Assembly: GCA_019118985.1 (NCBI GenBank)
Contig: DWXX01000141.1
Span: 1 to 13,973, forward strand
DNA length: 13,973 bases
Direction: 5' to 3'
Origin: Candidatus Faecalibacterium faecipullorum
GTDB taxonomy: Bacteria > Bacillota > Clostridia > Oscillospirales > Ruminococcaceae
In this document: in pieces, positions 8,022 to 13,680 of the stretch
Layout of the letters: the number at the start of each line of letters is the position of its first letter
Numbering within the stretch: position 1 is the first letter of the stretch
Position numbers and translations under genes: made by a program
Notes under the pieces: model-generated
Seen by the model: the letters and a program-made list of their open reading frames with translations, nothing else
Database searches by the model: none
Told to the model about the DNA's origin: nothing

Positions 8022-8857
8022 TCCCGCGGGCCGGCCTGGGCAGCTACAGCCGCGGGGCCATCCTGTTCCGGCAGGGCTGCCAGCTGCTTTTGCCCCGGCG
8101 CTGCCCGCTCTGCCGCCGGGTGCTGGGCAGCCTGCCCGTCTGCCCCGACTGCGCGCAGGAGCTCGACTACTGCACCCGCAGCCGGGGGCCGGGGCCGCGC
8201 AGCCCGTTGCCCCACCTGCCGCCCGACGCGGTGGCCTGGGCCGCCGCGCCCTTCTGGTACCACGGCGGCATCCGCAGCGCTATCCTGCGGGCCAAGTACG
8301 GCGATCAGCCCTGGGTGGCCGTGCAGCTGGGCTGCATGGCGGCCGAGCGGCTGTTCGGGGCCGAGATCAGGGTGCGCGGCGGGGTGGAAGTCCCCGTCCC
8401 TCTGGCCGCCCCGGTGGTGGACTGCGACATCCTGGTGCCGGTACCCTCTTCGGGGCGGGGGCGGGCGTACAACCTGCCCGCCCTGGCGGGGCTGCCCATC
8501 GCCCGCGCCCTGGGCATCCCGATGGAGGAACACGCCCTGCTGCGGACAAGGCGGGGCAGCGCGCAGGCCGGCGCCTCCCGGGAGGAGCGGCTGGTCAACA
8601 CGCTGGGGTTGTTCAAGGGCGACGCCCGCCTTGTGTCCGGCTGCAGGGTATTGCTGCTGGACGACGTGCTGACCACCGGCGCCACCGCTCTGGCCTGCGT
8701 GCGGGCTCTGCAGGCGGCGGGGGCCGAGTGGACGGCGGTGATCGCCCTGGCCACCCCGACCCGGAATTTCGGGCTGCCCGCCGCGCCGGGGATCCCCTTC
8801 GACCGGGCCGGCGGATACGGCGGCGAGCCGGATGAGCCGGAGGAGCTGGATTTTTGA
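8018..8857 (+). CDS. ComF-family phosphoribosyltransferase-like protein
   Basis: The C-terminal PRPP-binding motif V-L-L-L-D-D-V-L-T-T-G-A-T (residues 211-223) and the N-terminal zinc-finger-like C-P-L-C / C-P-D-C (Cys29, 32, 42, 45) identify the ComF family (competence / Gram-positive DNA uptake protein, also GntX). The central V-P-V-P-S-S-G-R-G-R-A-Y-N-L is a variant of the usual R-G-x-N-Q segment. The start is uncertain. TTG 8018 overlaps the SLH stop as TTGA and gives 279 aa, but has no clear SD. An in-frame ATG at 7889 would overlap the SLH gene by 133 bp, and its extension has no ComF character. Translational coupling to the SLH gene is the likely way it is read. ComF proteins support transformation or DNA repair in some hosts; the link to the rest of this operon is unclear. 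Confidence 0.82.
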   Translation: MIPRAGLGSYSRGAILFRQGCQLLLPRRCPLCRRVLGSLPVCPDCAQELDYCTRSRGPGPRSPLPHLPPDAVAWAAAPFWYHGGIRSAILRAKYGDQPWVAVQLGCMAAERLFGAEIRVRGGVEVPVPLAAPVVDCDILVPVPSSGRGRAYNLPALAGLPIARALGIPMEEHALLRTRRGSAQAGASREERLVNTLGLFKGDARLVSGCRVLLLDDVLTTGATALACVRALQAAGAEWTAVIALATPTRNFGLPAAPGIPFDRAGGYGGEPDEPEELDF

Positions 8858-8888
8858 ACCATTCTGCGAGGCGCCTGGAGGTGCATGG

Positions 8889-9356
8889 ATGAACCCGAGG
8901 AAACAGAAGTTTTACATTGCGGCCGCCGCCGTCATGGCAGTGCTGGCCATGCTGTGGGCGGCGTTCGGCAGCCCGGTGGTGCACTGGCACAACCATCAGC
9001 TCAAGACAGCCCTCACCGGCCTGACCGATGCGTCCATCACCCTCGAGCAGGCGGTGCCCTTCAGCTGGGACGAGGTGTACGCCTTCCCGCCCTACACGCC
9101 GGTGGAGGAGATCGAGGCCGCCATCGGCGCCGAGAGCTATAACCTGACCGAGGCGGCGGGGGAGGGGATGCTGCAGCTGGTCTTTCTGGACGGGGGCGCG
9201 GTGACCGCCGCCGTCTGCGGCTACCCGTCTGAGCTGGGCTACGACGTCGACCTGGCAGGCACCGCCGACAGCACCCCCTGCAAGCTGACCTATGGGGAGG
9301 ACGTCTCCTTCACGGTCGAGCGGGCGGAGGGCGTCGTCCGCCTGACCGCCCGCTGA
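8889..9356 (+). CDS. Small membrane-anchored protein of unknown function
   Basis: ATG 8889 is preferred over the upstream in-frame ATG 8832 because GGAGGT (8877-8882) sits 6 nt before it and the membrane anchor then begins at once. It lies 31 bp after the ComF stop with no terminator, so it is probably the last gene of the operon. The 155-aa product has a positively charged start (N-P-R-K-Q-K), one hydrophobic segment at about residues 8-26, and a soluble domain of about 125 residues that should be outside the membrane. That domain includes F-S-W-D-E-V-Y-A-F-P-P-Y-T-P and a C-G-Y-P-S-E-L-G-Y stretch, with two Cys (in V-C-G-Y and P-C-K-L). I do not recognise a named family. Similar short anchored proteins occur widely in Clostridia as hypothetical proteins. 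Confidence 0.8.
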   Translation: MNPRKQKFYIAAAAVMAVLAMLWAAFGSPVVHWHNHQLKTALTGLTDASITLEQAVPFSWDEVYAFPPYTPVEEIEAAIGAESYNLTEAAGEGMLQLVFLDGGAVTAAVCGYPSELGYDVDLAGTADSTPCKLTYGEDVSFTVERAEGVVRLTAR

Positions 9357-9372
9357 ACGGGCAAAAAAACTC

Positions 9373-9401
9373 TTGACAAAACCGGGTCTGTCCGGTATAA
9401 T
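9373..9401 (+). promoter_or_regulatory. Full-consensus sigma-A promoter for tRNA-Pro
   Basis: TTGACA at 9373-9378 and TATAAT at 9396-9401 are both exact consensus hexamers with the ideal 17-bp spacer. Transcription should start near 9408, about 30 nt before the mature tRNA. This is the strongest promoter in the window, as expected for a stable RNA. It begins 16 bp after the stop of the preceding gene, with no terminator between, so read-through from the long operon could also contribute. Confidence 0.95.
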
Positions 9402-9437
9402 AATGGAGCTGTGAGCCGCAGGGCCCGCAGCCCATAT

Positions 9438-9515
9438 CCGGGTGTAGCGCAGTTTTGGTAGCGCGCTTGAATGGGGTTCAAGAGGCCGTGAGTTCGATTC
9501 TCGCCACTCGGACCA
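9438..9515 (+). tRNA. tRNA-Pro (anticodon GGG)
   Basis: The cloverleaf folds fully. The acceptor stem is CCGGGTG with CACTCGG, the D stem is GCGC/GCGC around a GG-containing loop, and the anticodon stem is CTTGA/TCAAG with loop ATGGGGT. This gives anticodon GGG (9473-9475) with G37, as in proline tRNAs. The T arm is GTGAG-TTCGATT-CTCGC (one G-U pair). The CCA end is encoded (9513-9515). Confidence 0.96.
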
Positions 9516-9516
9516 A

Positions 9517-9570
9517 AAGAAATCCGAACTTTATCTTCCGAATTGGAAGATGGGTTCGGATTTCTTGCTT
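9517..9570 (+). terminator. tRNA-Pro terminator hairpin
   Basis: The perfect 13-bp arms 9517-9529 and 9554-9566 begin just after the CCA end. A second perfect 7-bp stem (ATCTTCC 9533-9539 / GGAAGAT 9545-9551) stacks inside. The following TTGCTTTT tract is short but T-rich. The double stem makes this a long hairpin; it should end tRNA transcription before the AT-richer region. Confidence 0.85.
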
Positions 9571-9728
9571 TTACAGAAAGTCTGGATTTGATTCCGTAAG
9601 TAAAACAAGGCGGAGCAGCCGCTTTATTTGATTGAAATTGGGAATGTTGATGGTTTGCACAACCGATGCGGTGCCCTGGGAATTCGCAGAAAGTAAATCC
9701 AAATATCTGGGAGAAAGGAGAACAAACT

Positions 9729-11540
9729 ATGCGTTATGAGCTTTTTAAAATTATTGATTCAGCGTTTGTCCAGTCTCTTCTGGAGGGAAATCTTTATATG
9801 AACCCGCTGAGTTTTTTCAGAGCGTTGGAGGAGGGGGCGCAGAAAGACGGAAACAAGGCCCAAATAGATCCGATGGAAGGCATCTGTGGTATAATTTCCA
9901 AGAATTGCCTCCGACAACTTGGCTTTCATTTCAGCGATAGTATTCTGGATGCTGCGGGTGACTATGTTACGCTGATTAGCGAAAATTATGGATACAACAA
10001 CCTTTTTTGCCTTTACCGTCTCAAAATCGACGAGGACAACAAAATCATTCAGAAGCCAAGTGGGCAATTGGTGGACTTCAACGATAAAGACAAGGCGCCA
10101 AAAGTCGTGGTTTGGTTCCGAGACTCAGAGGAATTTTTGCGGCGGCTTGAAGCTGCAATCCATACTGCGCTGGAAGAGCAAAATCTGGAATACGCTATTT
10201 ATGGGGGCGTAATATATGAAGATAACTGGGCCAGCGCAGATGGTCCTGGTACTCGCTCTGTGTTTCATAAGGATGCACCTTATGCTTATCAAGAAGAGTG
10301 GCGGCTGTGTATTCTCCGTCGGGAATGGGAAGAAAAGGCTGTTTTCTTTCCTGTTGGGAATTTAAAAGATCTGTGTGAGGTCATACCGCTGGAGAAATTT
10401 CTGGATCGATTGGACCAGATGTATCCGGGGTATACGCTGGTGGAACATGTAGAAAATCATTCACAGGAAACATACCGGATGTTCGGCAAAATCAATGCAG
10501 TCTGTCGTCTTATGTATGCCTATATGCCTCAAATGCCGAAGCAACCGACCCGTTCCGATAAAGCTGAGGCAGATTGGCATTATACACGTTTTTTGGAGTT
10601 GAGCGGCCGGCAGCAGGAGATTGATTCCTATTTGGATCAACAACTCCATTGCTATAAAGACTTGGAACACTTGGAGTTATTGGCACAGTATCGACTTTCT
10701 CAGAACCACTGGGTTAAAGCAACCGATGCATTTGCATACATGTTAGAAAATGCATCAGAACAGATAAAAAAAGAGCCCGGTCGGTTCTTTTTCCCTCTTC
10801 ATACCATTCTCATGCAGCATCAAGAAGTGACCGATGCTGCAAGACTCATGGAAATTGCAGTCTCCCGGTATCAGCTCCCAAAAGAACTAGAAAAAGTCAT
10901 GATGAGTGACTGTTTGATGGCCCTTGGATTCTATGATCAAGCAGAGAGGCTGTTCAAGGGTTTACAGCAGAAGTCGGCAGATCCTATTTTAGAGTATGAC
11001 CTGGCGGTTGTAACGTTTTATCTGCTGCGCTTCGAAGAGGCGTCAAAGCATTTGCACTCTTTTATGCAATATTTTTCTCAGTCTCACACAGTAGCTCATC
11101 ATGCGGACGACCTAAACAGACGCTTGGAATGCTTTAAAAACCACACTCCGCTGGAAGAAACTTCGAAAAGACATCCTTTCATAGAACTTGGGTGGACAAA
11201 GCAGACAGAGGACATCTTGCAGAAGGCGCGAATTTCCGCAAAAGCTATGTACTTGGGAATTGATGCACTCTACCAGCTGGAGATCGCGCAGAAGTGGAAT
11301 CTGGTCGCAGAGATTCCATCCATTATAGTTGTTCCACTGACAATTGTAAGATTGGTGGATCTGTACATGGATACAGGCGCGCCGGTATTTTACCAAATCA
11401 TTGAACATCTGGAATCAATGAAAAATTTGATGATTCGCTCCCCGGATCTAAGGTACTATGTGGAAATAGATCAAAAGTTTCCGGAACTGCCGCCGCACTA
11501 TAAAATGGAGCGGGCATTGAAAGTGCAGGCGAATGCCTGA
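9729..11540 (+). CDS. Uncharacterised 603-aa protein, DUF2971/AbiGi-like N-terminus plus TPR-like helical region
   Basis: ATG 9729 follows AAGGAG (9715-9720) by 8 nt; the in-frame ATG at 9666 lacks an SD. No signal peptide or membrane helix is seen, so it should be cytoplasmic. Residues 1-240 (L-L-E-G-N-L-Y-M-N-P-L-S-F-F-R, D-P-M-E-G, and later H-K-D-A-P-Y-A-Y-Q-E-E-W-R-L) resemble the pattern of DUF2971/AbiGi-type proteins: a short helix, 'lay-out' strand, Asp-x-x-Glu and a Tyr-x-x-Glu-x-Arg motif. The family call is by eye only. Residues about 285-470 are helix-rich with TPR-like spacing (A-L-G-F-Y-D-Q-A-E-R-L-F, L-R-F-E-E-A-S-K-H-L). The C-terminal segment around 510-550 (G-I-D-A-L-Y-Q-L ... 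I-P-S-I-I-V-V-P) vaguely recalls the start of a PIN fold. Codon use is much less GC-biased than in genes 1-9356, consistent with transfer. It is monocistronic and is followed by its own terminator. Confidence 0.72.
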   Translation: MRYELFKIIDSAFVQSLLEGNLYMNPLSFFRALEEGAQKDGNKAQIDPMEGICGIISKNCLRQLGFHFSDSILDAAGDYVTLISENYGYNNLFCLYRLKIDEDNKIIQKPSGQLVDFNDKDKAPKVVVWFRDSEEFLRRLEAAIHTALEEQNLEYAIYGGVIYEDNWASADGPGTRSVFHKDAPYAYQEEWRLCILRREWEEKAVFFPVGNLKDLCEVIPLEKFLDRLDQMYPGYTLVEHVENHSQETYRMFGKINAVCRLMYAYMPQMPKQPTRSDKAEADWHYTRFLELSGRQQEIDSYLDQQLHCYKDLEHLELLAQYRLSQNHWVKATDAFAYMLENASEQIKKEPGRFFFPLHTILMQHQEVTDAARLMEIAVSRYQLPKELEKVMMSDCLMALGFYDQAERLFKGLQQKSADPILEYDLAVVTFYLLRFEEASKHLHSFMQYFSQSHTVAHHADDLNRRLECFKNHTPLEETSKRHPFIELGWTKQTEDILQKARISAKAMYLGIDALYQLEIAQKWNLVAEIPSIIVVPLTIVRLVDLYMDTGAPVFYQIIEHLESMKNLMIRSPDLRYYVEIDQKFPELPPHYKMERALKVQANA

Positions 11541-11617
11541 TTCTTCCTTCGCCGATCCGGTTGAAGTTTCCATACATGAGGGATTTTTATTCGTATTCAC
11601 TCATTCTGGGGCAGTTC

Positions 11618-11649
11618 AGACCGCCAGCTTTTCGCTGGCGGTCTTTTTT
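11618..11649 (+). terminator. Intrinsic terminator of the 603-aa gene
   Basis: Arms 11618-11628 and 11634-11644 are a perfect 11-bp stem (AGACCGCCAGC), with a five-base loop and a T run at 11644-11649. It lies 77 bp after the stop codon. The T run is only on the plus strand, so this ends the 603-aa transcript rather than the converging lipoprotein transcript. A near copy occurs at 12746-12780. Confidence 0.92.
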
Positions 11650-11683
11650 CGTGCCTTCTTCAACTACGAGCTCATCCAATATC

Positions 11684-12382
11684 CTATGATGTTTTTTCCT
11701 TCAATTTGACCAAAACCAGCCAGACAGACTGTCCGCCCTCTTCCAGGCGCGCCACGCTCAAACTTGCAATCATACGGTTGTAAGTGCCATCATTCCATTT
11801 TTGTCCGTATTCATCTTCTATCCACTTAGGCAGTGCTTCTAAATTCTTTTTAAGGGTGTGCAGGTCACTGATCACCATATCGCCGATCTGCACGGTGCTC
11901 AAGGAACCGTCGTACAAATAGGCCCGGACAAAGCCTGTCTCATAGCCCGTTGGGCCAACATCTTCGTCCGGCTGTGTGTCCGGCGTTTCAGCTTCGTCCG
12001 CGTCCTCCTCCGCGGGGTCGGCCGCGCGCTGCTTTCCGGTGGGCGCGGGCGTTTTTTCTTCTGTCGTCCCCGCCAGAAGGTTGGTCAGCGGCTCGGAAAG
12101 TCCGTCGGTCACCGGATAGGCGCCGGGGTTTGCAAGGACCACCCCGGCGGCAAACTCCGCAACGCTGTCCAGGCTGCCGTCGGACGTGATCTGCTCATCG
12201 GCAGCCCGCTCTACGTTGAGCAGGGCGATCAGGTCGTTCCGCAGCTGTTCATGGGCCTCTATGATCTCGACTTGATCCTGAAGGGTCAACTCGGATGCAG
12301 CCTCGCCGTTCGAGCACCCGCTCAACAGCAGCGCGCAGGTCAGGAAAAGACCAAATCGGACAGCGTTGTCTCGAATCTTCAT
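11684..12382 (-). CDS. Putative lipoprotein with acidic linker
   Basis: The start is ATG at 12380-12382, with AAGGAGGT (complement of 12388-12395) 5 nt upstream. The 232-aa product has a lipoprotein signal peptide ending in L-L-S-G-C (lipidated Cys23), so it should be anchored outside the membrane. Residues about 40-105 form a helical region, L-L-N-V-E-R-A-A-D ... S-L-D-S-V-A-E-F-A. Residues 106-145 are a low-complexity acidic Pro/Glu/Asp linker. Residues 147-230 form a second folded region ending in strands (S-L-S-V-A-R-L-E and V-W-L-V-L-V-K-L). The first part resembles the opening of a CAP/SCP domain, but the conserved His and Cys positions are not evident, so I leave the family open. It converges with the 603-aa gene and is transcribed from a long structured leader. 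Confidence 0.75.
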   Translation of the reverse strand: MKIRDNAVRFGLFLTCALLLSGCSNGEAASELTLQDQVEIIEAHEQLRNDLIALLNVERAADEQITSDGSLDSVAEFAAGVVLANPGAYPVTDGLSEPLTNLLAGTTEEKTPAPTGKQRAADPAEEDADEAETPDTQPDEDVGPTGYETGFVRAYLYDGSLSTVQIGDMVISDLHTLKKNLEALPKWIEDEYGQKWNDGTYNRMIASLSVARLEEGGQSVWLVLVKLKEKTS

Positions 12383-12600
12383 ACGGGACCTCCTTTTTGT
12401 CTGCGGGGCAGGTGTATGCCTGCCCCTTGTTTTTATTCACAGCCAGGACGCTCCTGCGCTGTAACAACAAAAAGATATATTCCTGACAGCATCTGCCAGG
12501 AGGCGTAAAAACAGTATAATCCTTGTTTTCATGCAGCCAGACGGGTCCCAATAGTCTGGCATGGTCGGCGTTCTGCATCTGCTTTAAGCAACATTAAACC
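12383..12600 (-). other. Long structured 5' leader of the lipoprotein gene
   Basis: This stretch of about 218 nt has no convincing gene. Read on the minus strand it can form four hairpins in series: 12537-12560 (GCCAGAC/GTCTGGC), 12482-12500 (8 bp, one G-U, 3-nt loop), 12439-12462 (10 bp with one bulged C) and 12405-12426 (GGGGCAGG/CCTGCCCC, 6-nt loop). The last ends 9 nt before the SD. The last hairpin is followed by TTGTTTTTA on the plus strand, so it also has the shape of a plus-strand terminator. The regulatory function is inferred. No known riboswitch core was recognised. Confidence 0.5.
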
Positions 12601-12606
12601 AAATTC

Positions 12607-12635
12607 AGAATACCACGAAACACCCCGCCGGTCAA
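12607..12635 (-). promoter_or_regulatory. Sigma-A-type promoter for the lipoprotein gene
   Basis: On the minus strand TTGACC (complement of 12630-12635) and TATTCT (complement of 12607-12612) are spaced by 17 bp. Each differs from consensus by one or two bases. Transcription would start near 12600. The flanking 12636-12745 is AT-rich non-coding sequence with no gene. It also contains a minus-strand TATAAT (about 12674) without a good -35. Confidence 0.65.
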
Positions 12636-12745
12636 GCATAATCTTTTAATTTTCACTGTATTCTGATATTTTTCTATATTATAGCCAAAGTTACGACATG
12701 ATTTATGTTAATTTAGCACAGTGCTTTTGAACTGCATCACGTTCC

Positions 12746-12780
12746 AAAAAAGACCGCCAGCTTTCTGCTGACGGTCTTTT
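12746..12780 (-). terminator. Terminator hairpin downstream of the acetyltransferase
   Basis: Arms 12751-12761 and 12767-12777 pair over 11 bp with one mismatch. They are flanked by an A run at 12745-12751 (T run on the minus strand) and TTTT at 12777-12780, so it can work in both directions. The main use should be ending the minus-strand transcript of the acetyltransferase. It is nearly identical to the hairpin at 11618-11649. Confidence 0.8.
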
Positions 12781-12802
12781 GGTCGGAGTGTCACTAAAGG
12801 AT

Positions 12803-12922
12803 CTATGGAAATCCAGTAATATCAATGATTTGCAAGCAACAAGCAAGGCCCTTGGTGGTGTAGTTCCAGTCCTCCGGCAGGGAAAGCATCATGGAGAGCA
12901 GCCCCTTGGATTTCAGTTCTTT
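12803..12922 (-). pseudogene. Remnant of a replication-associated helix-turn-helix gene
   Basis: The minus strand from 12922 reads K-E-L-K-S-K-G-L-L-S-M-M-L-S-L-P-E-D-W, then N-Y-T-T-K-G-L-A to 12842. This strongly resembles the N-terminal helix-turn-helix segment of the replication-initiator/DUF6017-like proteins common on Firmicutes conjugative elements. In intact members the helix continues with a segment like 'ICKEGVDSI'. Here it runs into C-C-L-Q-I-I-D-I-T-G-F-P and a stop (12803-12805), so the frame is lost or the sequence has decayed. No start codon with an SD precedes it, and its 5' end runs into the 3' end of the acetyltransferase gene. Only about 27 codons are recognisable. The family assignment is from memory of the motif. 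Confidence 0.6.
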
Positions 12923-13544
12923 ATTTGAGCTGATCGATGCGCCCGGATTGGATTGCATGTAAGTGCATTGCAATTTTTTCTTCCGGCCAATCCCACCACT
13001 TCAATGAGAGTAAAGTGGAAATGACCTCGTCGGGGAATCTTTTTCGAATCTGTTTGGCCGGAACGCCGCCCGCAATGGTATAAGGCGGGACATCTTTTGT
13101 TACGACGGCGCGGGCGCCGATGATTGCTCCATCCCCAATGGTAACGCCAGACAAAATCACAGCCTCATATCCGATCCACACATCGTTGCCGATGATAATA
13201 TCGCCTTTGTTGTCCCATGCGCTCGTGATGTTCTGGACGTCCAGGCCCCATTCCTCAAAAAAGATCGGGAACGGATAGGTGGACAGCGACATTTGCGTAT
13301 GGTTGGCGCTGGTAAACAAAAACTTTGCCCCGCAGGCGATGGAGCAAAATTTCCCGATCACAAGTTTGTCATGGTTGATCGGATAGTGGTACAACACATT
13401 GTTCTTTTCAAACTGCCGCGGGTCATGGACGAAGTCGTTATACATGGTAAAATCCCCGACCATGATGTTGGGATGATTGACGACACTTTTCAAATAAACC
13501 GTCTCATGGTCGTTTGTGCGCGGATACATCTTTTCTGCGTTCAT
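12921..13544 (-). CDS. Xenobiotic acetyltransferase, Vat/CatB-like hexapeptide-repeat family
   Basis: The start is ATG at 13542-13544, with AGAGGA (complement of 13551-13556) 6 nt upstream. An in-frame ATG at 13577 would fall on the predicted promoter. The 207-aa length matches Vat and CatB proteins. The pattern N-V-L-Y-H-Y-P ... D-K-L-V-I-G-K-F-C-S-I-A, then S-A-N-H (His82, the expected catalytic base), S-T-Y-P-F, and left-handed beta-helix repeats (I-I-I-G-N-D-V-W-I-G, V-T-I-G-D-G-A-I-I-G-A, V-V-T-K-D-V-P-P-Y) are typical. It ends with R-K-R-F-P-D-E-V and a Trp-rich helix (L-K-W-W-D-W). Family members acetylate streptogramin A or chloramphenicol with acetyl-CoA as a trimer. Many chromosomal relatives have unknown substrates, so resistance should not be assumed. 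The gene ends over the helix-turn-helix remnant. Confidence 0.9.
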   Translation of the reverse strand: MNAEKMYPRTNDHETVYLKSVVNHPNIMVGDFTMYNDFVHDPRQFEKNNVLYHYPINHDKLVIGKFCSIACGAKFLFTSANHTQMSLSTYPFPIFFEEWGLDVQNITSAWDNKGDIIIGNDVWIGYEAVILSGVTIGDGAIIGARAVVTKDVPPYTIAGGVPAKQIRKRFPDEVISTLLSLKWWDWPEEKIAMHLHAIQSGRIDQLK

Positions 13545-13579
13545 GGTTTTTCCTCTCTTGTGATGTATTTGCTGCATCT

Positions 13580-13585
13580 ATCATA
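13580..13585 (-). promoter_or_regulatory. Possible -10 element upstream of the acetyltransferase
   Basis: TATGAT on the minus strand (complement of 13580-13585) lies about 36 bp before the chosen start. No good -35 is present at 16-18 bp; the best is TGGAAA. If used, the promoter may need an activator. The inverted repeat at 13618-13638 lies about 35-55 bp further upstream. Confidence 0.35.
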
Positions 13586-13617
13586 CCGCCGAACCAAACT
13601 CTTTTCCATCCACCAGA

Positions 13618-13638
13618 CGATACCGAATCAATCGGTAT
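13618..13638. repeat. Inverted repeat upstream of the acetyltransferase
   Basis: GATACCGA and TCGGTATC form perfect 8-bp arms around ATCAA. It lies between the terminator of the CD3324-family gene and the candidate -10 of the acetyltransferase. The size and spacing suit an operator for a dimeric regulator, but a chance hairpin is equally possible. Confidence 0.35.
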
Positions 13639-13643
13639 CCAAC

Positions 13644-13676
13644 AAAAAGCAGGGGCTGCATTCCTGCAACCCCTGC
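13644..13676 (-). terminator. Intrinsic terminator of the CD3324-family gene
   Basis: On the minus strand, 12-bp arms (13665-13676 and 13649-13660, one G-U pair) close on a GGAA tetraloop and are followed by TTTTT (complement of 13644-13648). It begins only 4 bp after the CD3324-family stop codon. Confidence 0.93.
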
Positions 13677-13680
13677 CGGT

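Noticed and set aside
9517..9570. The hairpin after the tRNA as an attachment site or transposon end
   Set aside because: The stem begins directly after CCA and ends in a T-rich tract, as a terminator does. No second copy or target duplication was seen in the window.
11858..12508. A 216-codon plus-strand frame opposite the lipoprotein
   Set aside because: It has Arg/Gly-rich antisense composition, and the minus-strand gene has a lipobox, an SD and a promoter.
12249..12578. A 109-codon minus-strand frame covering the lipoprotein leader
   Set aside because: It has no proper SD and no recognisable domain, and runs out of frame into the lipoprotein gene. A structured leader explains the region better.
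12636..12745. An AT-rich stretch as a possible origin or promoter cluster
   Set aside because: It has no iterated boxes or DnaA-box pattern. One TATAAT without a -35 is not enough to call a second promoter.
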